From assembly GCA_003427395.1 (NCBI GenBank), contig BFEA01000460.1, positions 1,091,616 through 1,141,333 of the forward strand: a stretch of DNA of 49,718 bases. Direction: 5' to 3'. The translations under genes were made by a program, and so were the position numbers. The notes beneath the pieces are model-generated. The model ran no database searches. It had not been told where the DNA came from and worked only from the letters and a program-made list of their open reading frames with translations. Of this stretch, positions 1-10,825 are shown piece after piece; position 1 is the first letter of the stretch, and each line of letters opens with the position of its first letter. Source of the stretch: Chara braunii (lineage: Eukaryota > Streptophyta > Charophyceae > Charales > Characeae).

Positions 1-247
1 TTATGAACTAGTAATTTCATTTGCAATGAGGAATTCAATCAAATTGATTTGTTCATTAAGAAAAATTAGCAAAAAGGTTACAGAACCACCATAGTAAATT
101 CAATAAAGTATTTCGCGCATGCACGTGTTCCATGCTGCATGTGCCGCGACCCTGCACACGGGATGCGCCGCAAGTATGGTTGGAAGCCTAAAAGTCCCAT
201 CGATGCGTTGACTAGGGAACAAGTCCAACAGTTATCCCAGGAACCAG

Positions 248-668
248 ATGATCGAACAAGCAAATAAGCATCGTCGACCATCTCAACTCAAAGAATAGTG
301 TCTCAGAAATTGCTACCTGTCTACTACGGACTCTGGGAAGTTCTCAAGCAGATAGGGGACGCAGACGGCCCGTCATATCGAATCGACGTACCCCCTCACC
401 TCAAGACATACCCTGTCTGTCATGCTTCCAAACTGCTACCATATTTCGAAGGCCATGAGTTTCCAAATTGGCCATCCATGTTTCCTCCCTCTATGAATGG
501 AGGTTACATAGTTGAACAAATACTGGAACATGGGTATTTCCAAACACGTGGCAGGGGAAGACGCAGAAGCAATCCAATGTAAAGTTCAAGACTCGGCCTG
601 TATCAGAATCAAGATGGTCCACTAAAAAAGAACTCCTACCTACTGCACCCAAAATTGTCACTGCATAG
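248..668 (+). pseudogene. Ty3/gypsy integrase C-terminal fragment
   Basis: This is a relic of the last part of a gypsy pol gene, the integrase tail with its chromodomain-like end. It starts with MIEQANKHRRPSQ, almost identical to residues that open the last pol segment of element 1 at 10,294. It then hits a TAG at 296-298, lacks the VGDLVWVKS block, and resumes with SQKLLPVYYGLW. The matching order continues through GPSYRIDVPPHLKTYPVCHA and the charged tail. A frameshift near 580 moves the end (RWSTKKELLPTAP, stop at 666-668) to another frame. No upstream pol, LTR or primer site is visible before base 248, so this is a truncated copy rather than the end of an element entering the window. The family call is secure from the direct match to element 1 in this window. 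Confidence 0.85.
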
Positions 669-3236
669 GAGTGTGGGTTAAAAGGGATCTGAGCCTAAAG
701 TAGTTGTTTCTGCGATAGAACTCGAAATTGGGCCCTATGGAATGCAATAACTGCCTGAACGAAGGGGCCGAAATAGGGGTCAAAGGCCACGCCCAAGTCA
801 TGTAAACTGCCTGAACGAAGGCCTGCCGCTGTGGGTACCCGAAGCAAGGCCTAAAACTGGCCTTCAGAGGCCCAACGTGCCACAGCTGACCGTGGAAAGG
901 CAAAGGTCAAGAGCAGCTCAGAATTCAGGTCCATGAGTCAAAGTCAACATCGACCCAGTCCAGGCCGCCAATCAGACACACACCCTTGGCTGTTTGCAGG
1001 TATCTGTCAAGAATAAAGTCCAAGTGGGAATCTGCACTATATGTTTACCTAGCCCCTGCTGGCAGACATTCAGTCGTGCACATGCTGCTTGACCCTGGCT
1101 TGACGCTGGCTCTGCAGCTGGATGCTGGAATTCCGCTGGCTCGTCGCTGGCTATTTGCTGACTTGACGTTGGACGACGACGCGAGACTGTTACTGCTTAG
1201 TGCTGGTGCCTTCTCTGTCTACGGCGCCAGCTGGACACTTGATTATGCTGACATGGCTCGCGCCACAATCTCTACAACATTGATGGGATGCTGGCGAGGG
1301 GGAGGAGGATCAGGGCTGTGAGATTGGTTGATCGTAAGGAAAGCTTACCTGTCTGCGTTCGTGTTGACGTTGCGCATTGCTGTTCATTTTCAGAGGAGTC
1401 TGCGCCGTGTGCGCCATGATGAGATCTGTTCATTGTCCGAGCGTGTTAGAGGAGACTGTCTGCTGATGTGGCGAGTAGGGGATGCCCGAATGAGGAGTGG
1501 GGTCGTGAGGGATATCTATCTGCTGAGCTGATCTCTTCCACCCTAAGCCTCGTCTGTTCTCCCTCCCATCTGCCTCTTCTCTGGTCACGAGACATTGGGC
1601 TACTTGGTTACATGAACGATTTCGAAGACATTGAAACTGCGCAAAGGCATTCTGTACTTCGACATTGCCATCTGACTGGGTTCATTGCAAAGCCCTCATC
1701 ACAAAGCAGACACCCCAATGTCACCAAATAGCCTTCCAGGTGCGCCCTCTCGACTCAGGGGCACCAATACACCCAGTGCTCAAGCCTTATCACTGCCCCT
1801 CATACTGCGAACAAGCACCGAACAGCTATTGCGCTGGAGCCTGCAGAGTGCCATGAACCAGCTCCAATACCAAATTGCAAGGAAATTGAGCAATAGCAAA
1901 ATGACAGAATCTAAATTGCAGCATCACATTGAAAGCCACATAATCGTGAGCTGTCCAGAAGGCAGAAATGCACCGATATCACACTGAAGGAGAACCAAAG
2001 CAGTGGACTCAATTGCGGATGAAAGTCCTCTCTCGCTACCATCAACAATGTAACTGAAGCTCTTCCTCCTATTTGCGCTCAACGCCGAGACTACAATCTT
2101 ATAGCTACTTTGCTAGCTTACAAAAATGACGAAGCAACCAGTTGATGTCAACAGCAGCAACCAAAGCACATGTCCGTCAGTACCGGGTACGTGCTCTCAC
2201 ATTCATCTCCCACTCGCTCTCTCAATGCCCATCCTTGACTTCACCCACACTCAACCACCACCACCACTGGCTTCCCGTAGCCCCAGCCCGGCGATGGAAG
2301 GCTAGGCTATGGCTGTGCTCCCGTGCAGCGCCCATCGCCTGGGCCCGTGCACGCGCTTCAGACCCTCGACCAGCGGCTTAACAGCACCCAAAATGGCAGC
2401 GCTGCCGCAATGGACATAGTGCCCGAATGCGTCACTCGTGGCCTGTTCGTTTCTTAAATGAAAAGCGGCCTGGCCTGTTGGCTGCTCGACTGGGAGGCCT
2501 GCGTGCCCTGTAGCTTCACGTTGGGCCAAAGTTTCTGTGCCCAGGCCCGTACAGACAGTGGCCTGGAAGGCTCCCGGAACAGAAGAGCCTGGAAGGCTCC
2601 CGGAAGATTCTGATGCTTGTGAGCAGGGCATATGTAACCAACTGGCGTGTGGCAACTGTCTGGCTCTCACCAGGGCTGGGAAATTTCACAATATTCAGGC
2701 CTGTTTGAAATACAAGGCCCACCTTCGCTTAGGGCTTGCACAATGGTTGCAGCGGGGGCCCCATATGGGCATGCCGAGGACTCATATCCTCGCGCAAGAG
2801 TAAAAAGGAACATAAAATGTAAAATGCAGGAATTGCAAGATATTTCTTCGTGTTCCCAGTAGTTGGCGCTCTGATCTGCTGCCTTGTTCCCATTTCTAGA
2901 GTTTGGCCACATAGTTGCGACTGCAAGTGTTGTCTTTCTGCGGTTGCTCTGTGGAGTTACCGTTCCAAAACACGTTTTACAGTCGGTAGCCATTCTGTAA
3001 CTTCAGCTTACAGTGGTGCACAGGACTTTTCAGAGGGTGCGGTGTCAGCCGCACCATGTGCCATGCTGTCTTTTTCTGGAGTTCCATGACTTCAGCTTAT
3101 GGTGCTCCTTGGAACTATTTAGTGGCGCAGCGCCTGCCTTGTTTCATGCTGCTTTCTCTGGTGTTCTATGTGCTTGCTTGCTGTCCAGATGCCAGTCTCA
3201 TATCCCACAATACCAGGTGATCAGTATCCCTGCCAG
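669..3236. other. Unassigned DNA between TE remnants
   Basis: No gene can be supported here. The longest open frame (986-1321, +) is Leu/Ala-rich and not recognised; it reflects a CTGGCT-rich stretch around 1,090-1,160. A motif ACTGCCTGAACGAAGG occurs twice near 750 and 803. The part from 2,300 to 2,620 is rich in GGCC and contains a short direct repeat, GCCTGGAAGGCTCCCGGAA, at about 2,561 and 2,588. Similar GGCC-rich sequence appears again at 18,480-18,900 just before element 2, so both may belong to one old repeat family; that link is inference. Confidence 0.5.
3000..3170. repeat. Diverged tandem duplication, about 85-bp unit
   Basis: Two adjacent units begin with ACTTCAGCTTA (3000 and 3089) and end with a pattern like TCTGGAGTTCCATG / TCTGGTGTTCTATG (ending 3088 and 3170). 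The middle of each unit differs. The duplication ends about 65 bases before the 5' LTR of element 1. Confidence 0.5.
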
Positions 3237-4067
3237 CTTTTGGCAGTAGCAGATGCAGATCCCAGGGCTCGATCCCTAGACCTCGCCCCACTTGTGTACA
3301 GTACCTGTGTAGACCCCGAGTTTTGAACCCGTGACCTGTGTATTCGTAAACAGTTGGTAGGCTGTCATAGGTCCGTAGGTGGTAGGGGTTCGATCTGTAT
3401 GTCTGTCGAATAGAGGTCTTAGTGAAGTCTAGAAGTCTTAGCTGTAGTCTTCTAGAAGGTCGGCAAGTGGTCAAGTGGCGAGTCAAGTGGTGGACTAACT
3501 GCAGTACGATCGCAGTGCGATCTCAGTAGGTTAGCAGTGAGTCCCTAAGCAGTCAGCGGTGCAGTCCAGACAGTCCCAGTCCAGTCCAGCAAGTACCATG
3601 AGGGACTGTGTGCACCATGGGCCGACGGAAAGGGGCAGAGCAACGAGCTTCATAAGTATAAATCAAGAGGCAGCGCCCAGCCATTCATTCATTCCTGCGT
3701 GAGCCATGCGGAAGCACTGCCACAGTGACTTGTGCAAGAAGGTCTGCAGTGAGCCTGGAGCTGAAGTGGGTGAGAGAGAAGGAGCGTAGCATAGCGATAG
3801 GGTAGTTGCGGCCATACCCGCCATAGATAGAGTTAGTGTGAAGTGTGTGTGTATGCGTGAGAGTGCAGAGAGTCGCGTGTGGGATATCCAGGGTGATCCA
3901 GTGTATGTGAATAGTGAGTTGTTTGGGCGCTGAGTGGCTATAGCCAATTGAAAGTGAACTCGTATCTAGATGCCAAATCTCTGAGTTGTGAGTGGGCGCA
4001 TGTCGCTAGTTTGCTGCGCTACTGTTTACATGCATGAAAAGTTTGAATGAAATCGAGTCTGATTGCA
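3237..4067 (+). repeat. 5' LTR of element 1
   Basis: This 831-base block matches 10,854-11,665 over its whole length and ends in ATTGCA, one base before the primer-binding site. It contains a TATAAAT box, a short palindrome GATCGCAGTGCGATC (3508-3522) and a GTCCAGTCCAGTCCAGC-like run. Compared with the 3' LTR it keeps 20 extra bases near 4,002-4,021. Similarity stops abruptly at 3237, whereas the 3' LTR probably starts at TG 15 bases further out, so the 5' end is probably truncated. Confidence 0.9.
3657..3663 (+). promoter_or_regulatory. TATA box in 5' LTR of element 1
   Basis: TATAAAT is present at the equivalent place in both LTRs (3657 and 11,274). It is followed 20-30 bases later by CATTCATTCATTCC, where transcription would be expected to start. 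The position in mid-LTR fits the U3/R border of a plant retrotransposon. Confidence 0.55.
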
Positions 4068-4068
4068 T

Positions 4069-4080
4069 TGGTATCGGAGT
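4069..4080 (+). other. Primer-binding site (initiator-Met tRNA type)
   Basis: TGGTATCGGAGT lies one base after the LTR end. It resembles the common plant-retrotransposon PBS TGGTATCAGAGC, complementary to the 3' end of initiator Met-tRNA. The same core occurs after the LTR ends of element 2 (19,367) and element 3 (37,403), which supports the assignment. Confidence 0.8.
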
Positions 4081-4257
4081 GGTACCCGCTATTCCACTCG
4101 TCGGGTTGTGTGTCGCAGGAGCGATGCGCCATAGCAGAGGTGGCCGCCGAGAGTCATAGTCCGCCATAGCGGACCTGAAGGTTGGAGAAGCCCCCGCGCA
4201 CCTGCAGAGAAGGCCACGACAAAGAAAAAGACCGAGAGAGAGAGAGAGAGAAAGGTT

Positions 4258-4370
4258 GAGCGATACAAGATTGGGTTACTACATACCTGCTGCGCTGGAA
4301 ATATCCGACGGCGAGAGAGAGAGAGAGAGAGAGAGAGATGAGCGATACAAGTTTGGCTGTTACGTACCTG
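4258..4370 (+). repeat. 82-bp tandem duplication with GA tract
   Basis: The segment GAGCGATACAAGATTGG at 4258 recurs with one change at 4340. Both copies run on to TAC(A/G)TACCTG and both are preceded by a (GA)n tract, so the unit is GA tract plus about 32 unique bases. It lies inside the element 1 leader. Confidence 0.7.
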
Positions 4371-4650
4371 TGAAGTTGCACAGTTCCACGAAGAAGAAGA
4401 TAGCGGCCATAGCCGCGGAGCTTGACCACGGAGTAACGAAGGAAGGAGAGAGAGCAGACAGAGGGAGAGACCGAGAAGGGGGAGAGAAGCCATAGCCGAG
4501 GAGAGGAAGAAGAAGAGGCGAACAAAAAAAAAAAACAAAAAAAAAAAGAGAGAGAAAGAAGACAGCAGGGTGAAAGGAGGCGAGGAAGGTGAAGGGAGGA
4601 AGAAGGTTGGTGAGGGAAAGAGAAGTCGACAGCCATAGCTGACTGCAGCG

Positions 4651-4690
4651 TTGACCGACGTTGACCAAGGCGTTGACCAAGACTTTGACC
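4651..4690 (+). promoter_or_regulatory. Array of four TTGACC motifs
   Basis: TTGACC starts at 4651, 4661, 4673 and 4685, spaced 10, 12 and 12 bases. TTGAC(C/T) is the core of the plant W-box bound by WRKY factors. Whether it works as such in a transcribed leader is unknown; it may simply be a short tandem repeat. Confidence 0.35.
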
Positions 4691-5035
4691 AAGCTGGAGC
4701 TGGTAAAATCTCGCCAAGCCTTCAGCCTATCCCTCGCCCTATGGATGTGCACACACCCTGTGGTACTTGCTGAGTCCAGTCTGTCCGTCTCTTCTTTCTG
4801 CATTGAGTCTCTTTTGTCTAGGTGATAGTCCTGTGGATGAAGGATAGGGCCTTGTTGACCAAACCCACACGGGTTGAGTAGGGCTAAAGACTGTGTCTGA
4901 CGACTCGACTGTCCCGGAGGACACGAACCCTCCCAAGGACCGGTACTGACCGGCGGGCTGCTCGGTGTGGCACGGTAGGCCCAAAATCCCAGCTGTGGGC
5001 TGCACAACAGGCCGTCTAAGTGTTGAGAGACCTTC

Positions 5036-5120
5036 TGATCGCGTCGTCCTGTCTGCGACGTTAAATAATTCCTGAGGAGTTACGGGGGATCTCCTTAAAT
5101 GCCTCCTGATCAACAATAGG
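5036..5120 (+). other. Leader block shared with element 2
   Basis: This block aligns with 20,058-20,140 in element 2. Common words in order are GATCG..TCGTCC, GACGT..AAA.AATT.CTG, GAGT.AC, GGGGG and TTAAAT.GCCTC. The two elements are otherwise strongly diverged in their leaders. It lies about 150 bases before the gag start here. The role is unknown; packaging, dimerisation or translation control are possibilities for a conserved pre-gag RNA block. Confidence 0.5.
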
Positions 5121-5272
5121 TCTAGTAGTGACAGCCATAGTATAGGTCTAGGCTAAAGACCCTAGTTGGCAGGATCCCTGTCAGGATTCTGTGAGTCCTA
5201 GGTTTGTAAGTCAGGGGTTAGAGTCTAAGTGGTGAGGTTTGGAACCGTTAATCCGGTTGTGCACTGATCACC

Positions 5273-7243
5273 ATGGTTGACACCCGGAGTGGGAAGAGCA
5301 CTAGCCCCTATAGCCAGGAACAGCAAGAGAAGATGGCCGCCTTAGTGAGAGAGAACAAAGAGAGGAAAGAGCTCCAGAAACAGGCGAAGCTAAAGGCCAT
5401 CGCAGAGGAGCAGGCGGCGAAGATGAAGAAATTGGAGGAGGAGATGAAGAGAGTTCAGTAGGAGGAGGAAGAGAGGAGAAAGGCTGCCGAAGAGGAAGCA
5501 GCAGCGGAAGAAGAAAAAGAGAGGAAACGTATAAAAGAGAGAGGAGAAAGCAGTGGCACGACAAACGAGGCAAATGAGGAGGCTGCAATGGAGAAGAAGA
5601 TAAGTGAGTGGATCGCTAATTTATCATTGGGGGAAGACGAGGAGGCATAGTTTTATGTGCCTCAGGATGGAAGGGATGCGTTAGCCAGTGAGCGAGCGAC
5701 AATGGAGGACCCTCTGGAACGGAGGGAAAGAGAAGAGAAGTTGGAGTGGAAACTGAGGATGAAGAGGGAGAAGAAGAGAAGAAGGGATGAAGTTAACAGG
5801 CTGACCGAGGAGGTGGCAAAAATGAGGGATTGTAGACGGGAAGTGCAGGTGCAGACAGGCATGTCTGTCAAGATGGATAAGGTGCTGGGTTATTTAGAGG
5901 TGTTGAGCGCGGCCTGGTTGGAGGAGCGCCAAGCCAATGGGGGTCGAGATGTGGCCCTGAGTGCCATGCGGTCAGACTTTAGAGATTTCGCGTGAGATAT
6001 GTTCACCCATGTTGGAGGCGAAGTTAGGCGACTGAGGGACAACATGGGGAAGTTTTGGGAAGGCGCATCGAGGGTGCCAAAGCAATAGCCGCTGTAGAGG
6101 GCGAGGCCAGGCCTCGTAAGGAGCCCGTTAAGCTGAAATTCCCAGATGCATACGGGGGAAAGGAGGAGGAGAACTGTGATAACTGGGAGGTGAGCGTCAA
6201 TAGCTTCTGTACTTACAGCACATTCTGACTGAGGAGCAAGTCCTCGTCGCCTTCCAGGCCCTCAAAGATGAAGAGGGCAGTTTTGTCAGATCCCCTGCGC
6301 GCGCAGCCGGTTGTGAAAACAACACGGTTGCATATTCTAAGATTACCACCCTTCCTCAATTCTTCAAGGTCTCGAGGGAGAGATTTGTGGACCCAACGAG
6401 AGGCGTTAGAGCCGCTGATAAGCTACAGACCATCCACTCACGACAGTGGAGGAGTGCAAGAGCACTCAAGGGCGTCATGGACGACTTAGTAGCCGTCCCA
6501 GACCATGGGGTCACTGAGACCCAATTGGTCCAGTTGTTTTATCGTGCCATGCCAGAGCCCTTGCGTGGGCACTTCTTTGACAAGTCTCAACAGGTCGGCA
6601 TCACGTATGATTGTGTTGAGTAGGGAAGTCGTCCTGTTCGAGTCAAAGTCCATGCCAGTATCCACTTTCTGGCATAAGGACCTGGACAAGGGGAAGAAGT
6701 GGAAAGGTCGTACCATCTCAGGCCAAATGAGGGCCAAGGATCATATAATCCTTACCTTAGAGGAAGGTGGTACAAATGAGGTCCCATATAGTCAGATCAA
6801 GTGGGGCCTTGAGGAGGAGGACAGTAGCGTGGGGCAGGGGAGGTCCTATGCTGCTGTCGTGGCTGGAGGGAGGCCGCAAAGTAGAGGAGGAGGCCAGGGC
6901 CAAAGGGGCCAGACCATGGGAGGCTGAGGACCAGGCGCACAGGGGGTTGGCGGGCAAAGGAACCGCCAAGTGGGAGGTAGGGGTCAAGGTCCCACGCCGA
7001 ATTGTCAGGGTTCTTGTCGGTCCCCACAACGACGAGGTGGAAGGCCGCCTCAAGGAGGATGGCACCCAGGCTTGCCACAGGGCAGACCTTGGGATGACTT
7101 GGGCTTGGACCAGCTCGTATGGCAGGAACGCGTGGACCTGGATCAGTGCATATTTTGTGGTGACCCGGTCGATGTAATAAAATTTTGTCCTAAGTATGGA
7201 CAGGCCCGTTGGGCTGCCCATCAGTCAAAAGGCAGCCGCCAGT
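5273..7243 (+). pseudogene. gag: gag of element 1 (broken)
   Basis: Gag would encode the capsid and nucleocapsid that package the element RNA. The start is ATG 5273 (MVDTRSGKSTSPYS), followed by a long Lys/Glu-rich coiled-coil-like region (to about 5,990) with in-frame stops at 5459, 5648 and 5993. After 6,080 the reading frame jumps repeatedly: capsid-like segments include LKFPDAYGGK (about 6130), KLQTIHSRQWRSAR with DDLVAVPDHGVTETQL (6387-6623) and STFWHKDLDKGKKWKG (from 6,505 in another frame). A Gly/Arg/Gln-rich stretch precedes the nucleocapsid knuckle at 7147-7188, whose pattern is CX2C X4 D X4 C: the zinc-binding His is replaced by Asp. At least three stops and several frameshifts make this non-functional. 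Confidence 0.85.
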
Positions 7244-7325
7244 AGGGGTCGCAACTGCCCCTACTTCAAGGCCATGTGGGGAAGCGAGCGCGCGTATTTA
7301 GGAAACTCCTAAACCACATGAGCCT

Positions 7326-8176
7326 ATGGCAGAGGTTCCAGGCCCGTATCTAGCTAGCTGTCCAGAGACTGCTTGTGTTAGTGTCTCTCTAGGCACGTCC
7401 CTCACAGGCGTGGCAAAAGAATTGAAAGAGAGGATGCCAGCCTGGGCCAAAATGAAGAAGGAGAGTAAAGGACAACTGATCTTGGTAGATGTAGAAGTGT
7501 TTAGAAGCAGAGTAGGGGCCCTTATAGACTCAGGGGCCACCCGCAGTTACATTAGCCGTAGGGCGCTGAAGAAGCTGAGGCTAGGATTACAAGTCCAAAA
7601 GTTAGCAGACCCCATAGTCAATGTCCTCGCAGACAACCGCACTATGCGTGTTGAGGACTACGTAAGGGAGTCCAGGCGTACTTCCGCCTAGAGAAAGATG
7701 GGAAGGTGGAGAAAGTTCTCCATTCCCTGACTCTCCTTGTACAGGATGACCTTCCTTTTGACATGGTGTTAGGAATGGATTGGGGAGAGGCAGCGGGGGC
7801 CACACTCCACTTGAGAGAGCATGAGTGTAGGCTCCCTAGTCCGTCAGGCGAGGTTAAGACTGCCCGCCTGTTTCATGTGTCAGGTGTAGACAACACTCTA
7901 GCACATTGCTGTCTCAGTGCTCCCACGTTCGCGCGATTAGTGAAAAAGGAGCAGTTAGAGGATCAGGTATTCGTAGTGTATGTGAGGCCTGTCACTGAGG
8001 CTAAGGAAGGAGATAGTTCCACAGACCCAACCATTGCCAAGCTCCTGGAGGAATTCAAGGATTTGACTGAGTCGTCGACAGGAGTAGTGTCGCGACCCAT
8101 CCAGCACTGGATAGAGATAGAGCCTGGAGTAAGACTCCTAAGGGAGCAATTTACAGGATGTCCTCTGGAGAGTTAG
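7326..8176 (+). pseudogene. Protease domain of element 1 pol
   Basis: Retropepsin-type aspartic protease that would cleave the gag-pol polyprotein. The active-site motif LIDSGATRSYIS is intact (catalytic Asp codon at 7527-7529). After a stop at 7689-7691, the second half resumes in another frame with LLVQDDLPFDMVLGMDW, containing the hydrophobic-Leu-Gly signature typical of the family (about 7730-7790). The linker that follows (to 8176) leads into RT but is separated from it by a further frameshift overlapping 8158. The active site itself is the best preserved among the elements in this window. Confidence 0.82.
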
Positions 8177-9333
8177 AGGAGCTACGCAAGCAGTTAGACG
8201 AGCTCCTCGAGAAAGGTTGGATCAGGCCCAGTTCGTCTCCTTTTGGAGCACCAGTCCTGTTTGTCCCCAAGAAGGAAGGAGAGCTTCGTATGTCTATAAA
8301 CTATAGGGGTTTGAATGCGATTACTGTGAAGAATGTTGAACCACTGCCCAGGATAGACGATCTTCTAGATCGGGTGCAGGGTTTTTCTAAGATAGATCTA
8401 AAGTCTGGATATCATCAGATAGAAGTCCATCCTGATGACCCGTACAAGACTGCGTTCCGGACGAGATATGGGCGCTACGAGTTTATAGTAATGCCCTTTG
8501 GACTGACTAACGCGCCAGCGACGTTTCAGCGATGTATGAACGATCTGTTTAGGCCGTAGTTAGACAAGTTTGCTTGGAGAAGTTGAGAGTCAAACTTCAA
8601 GATCCACGCGAAGAAGTGTGAGTGGGCCAAGACACAAGTTTTGTACTTGGGCCACGTATTAGACGGAGATGGGATCAAGCCTGAGGACAGCAAGATAGCG
8701 GCAATCAGAGACTGGCCGACGCCCCGCAAATTGACAAAGTTGCGGTCGTTCTTAGGCCTAGCTAACTACTATAGAAAGTTCGTAAGGAACTTCTCTACTA
8801 TCGCTGCTCCCTTGCGCCGGTTGCTTAAGAAAGAGGCAATCTGGCAATGGGACAAAGATTGTACGTCTGCGCTAAAGAGATTGAAGCATGCGTTAATAGA
8901 ATACCCTGTCCTCAAGGTAGCTGATCCGTCCTTGCCATTTGTCGTTACCACGGACGCGAGTCAGTATGGAATAGGCGCCGTGTTGCAGCAAGATGACGGC
9001 AATGGCTATAGACCCGTAGAGTTCATATCCGTGAGGATGCCTTCAGAGACAGTAGCCACCTCGACGTATGAGAGAAAACTCTACGCTCTCAGGCAGGCCT
9101 TAGAGCATTGGAAGCATTACCTGCTTGGGAGGCACTTCAAAGTGTACTTTGACCATGAAACACTTCAATGGTTAAAGACCGAGGCCAAGATGACACCTAA
9201 GCTAACTAGGTGGGCTGCTGAGATAGACGAATATGACTTTGAGCTCAAACCGGTCAAAGGCAAATATAACGTAGTCGCGGACGTTCCGAGTAGAAGATCA
9301 GACTACTTTGGGGAGACCTGCAGGAGTAAGTGA
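8158..9333 (+). pseudogene. Reverse transcriptase-RNase H of element 1, YxDD deleted
   Basis: RNA-templated DNA synthesis and RNA removal. RT motifs seen: [59 protein letters not shown] and [14 protein letters not shown]. After a TAG at 8557-8559 comes LDKF, and then the sequence jumps (near 8571) to a segment equivalent to EKL..FKIHAKKCEWAK. By comparison with element 2, about 20 codons are missing, including the catalytic YLDD box. The thumb (YLGHVLDGDGIKPED, FLGLANYYRKFV) and RNase H follow: TTDASQYGIGAVLQQ keeps its catalytic Asp, and YERKLYALRQALEHWKHYL and VVADVPSRR are present. RT activity must be lost although most of the rest is readable. Confidence 0.9.
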
Positions 9334-10761
9334 GGCAAGCGTATGCACAGGACCCTATCTATAGTGACCTCCTAAAGAAAGTTAGAGAGGCCCCAGAGAC
9401 AGAGCCAGATTACCGCACTACAGAGGGTTTGCTATTCGAGAAGACTAATGTATTCGACCGTCTCTGTGTTCCCAACAGCGAGGAGATCTGTAGTCTGATC
9501 CTAGGGGAATGCCATGACACAGAGGGACAATTCGGTTGGCAAAAGACATTAGCCAATCTGATGCGTGCGTATACCTGGCCTGGGATGAAGAATGACTGCA
9601 TAGAGTATGTTCGCGGTTGTAAAGTGTGCCAGAGGAATAAGACTACTACGCGCGCACCTCTAGGTCTTCTCAGACTTCTGCCTATTCCTGATCAGCCTGG
9701 AGATTCCGTGTCCATAGACTTCATGGATACTCAAGTCAAGAGTAGGCATGGCAAGAGCCAAGTCATGGTCATAGTTGACCGATTTAGCAAGTATGCCGTT
9801 TTTGTTCCATTGCCTGCAGAGGCACGCACAAAGTTATTCAGAAGTTTTTTTATCATTGGGTTAGTGAGAATGGAGTCCCATTGTCAATCGTTAGTGATAG
9901 GGATAGTTGTTTCACCAGCCAGAACTGGCAAGAACTCGTGCGAGTTTACGGATCTAAGTTGTTGATGTCGTCTCGCCGCCACCCAGAGACCAACGGTCAG
10001 ACCGAGCAAATGAACAAGATCCTACAGCAAGTTCTGCGCATGTACAATAGACCCGATCAGATCAACTGGGACGAGATGTTACCTAAGGTAGCTAGTGCAT
10101 ACAAAAACAGCATGCACCTATCCACCTTTCGCACTCCCAATGAGCTGCACAAGTCCTTTAGACCGCGCAGACCATTCGAAGGACTGAACTGGGATCAGAT
10201 TCACAGGCTACCGCCCGGTACTAGGGAGTTTGCGGTACAGCACGAGAAAGAGCTAGCAACTGTTGTTGAAAACCTCAGGAAGGCTAGCACAGAATGATAG
10301 AACAGGCCAATAAGCACCGTCGCCCATCGCAGTTTCAGGTAGGCGACTTAGTCTGGGTCAAGTCTAAAGAGTTTGCACCTGAGGAGCACATCTCGCAGAA
10401 GTTGCTGCCTGCATATAGAGGACCGTGGCCGATTCTAGAAGTCGAGGGCGGAAAGGATGGACCGTCCTACATTATAGAGATTCCAGCACACCTCCACACA
10501 TACCCTGTGTTCCATGCTTCAAAGCTGTTGCCGTGTGTCACAAGTCAACAGTTCCCTTCAAGAAGATCCATGATCCCCCCGGATATGGATGGAAGTTATG
10601 ACATTGACGGCATTGTAGATGAAGATGTCTTTAGAACAGGAGGTAGAGGTCGTCCACAGAAACAGTATAAGGTCCGGTTTGCTGACCAAGAATCGGAAGA
10701 CGACCGCTGGTTTACTAGAACAGAACTTCTAGAAACTGCTCCCGACACAGTCAGAGCCTAG
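9330..10761 (+). pseudogene. Integrase of element 1 with chromodomain-like tail
   Basis: DDE integrase that would insert the cDNA. The N-terminal zinc region reads GECHDTEGQFGWQKT...CKVCQRNK, so the second zinc-ligand His appears to be Gln. The core holds SIDFMD (first Asp, about 9715), SDRDSCFTS (second Asp) and ETNGQTEQMNK (Glu), with 35 residues between the second Asp and the Glu, as expected. A run of seven T at 9845-9851 coincides with the frameshift that separates the first Asp from the rest. A TGA at about 10,295 overlaps the start of the last frame (MIEQANKHRRPSQ). The tail has VGDLVWVKS, then YDIDGIVDEDVF...YKVRF...RWFTRTELLE, which resembles a divergent chromodomain. Confidence 0.88.
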
Positions 10762-10825
10762 GAGCGTGATAGAAAGGGTAAAGGTCCTGCCTTGGACTGA
10801 TATATTCTCGGAGGACCTCGAATTT

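Larger units (their letters stand above)
4081..5272 (+). other. Element 1 leader (5' untranslated region)
   Basis: About 1.2 kb between the PBS and the gag start. It holds two (GA)n runs (about 4234-4250 and 4313-4338), an A-rich run near 4,524-4,548, several GCCATAGC hairpins (for example 4159-4174 and 4402-4415), a TTGACC array and a block at 5036-5120 shared with element 2. Open frames on the minus strand here are Ser/Leu-rich products of the simple repeats and are not genes. Confidence 0.7.

Noticed and set aside
3230-3236. Possible target-site duplication (CCAG/CCAGC) flanking element 1
   Set aside because: The words next to the two LTR ends (TGCCAGC before, CCCCAGCC after) match only partly and the 5' LTR end is itself uncertain.
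4089-5116. Minus-strand frames rich in Ser, Leu and Phe over the element 1 leader
   Set aside because: They are translations of (GA)n and A-rich simple repeats antisense to the leader; no domain or start context supports them.
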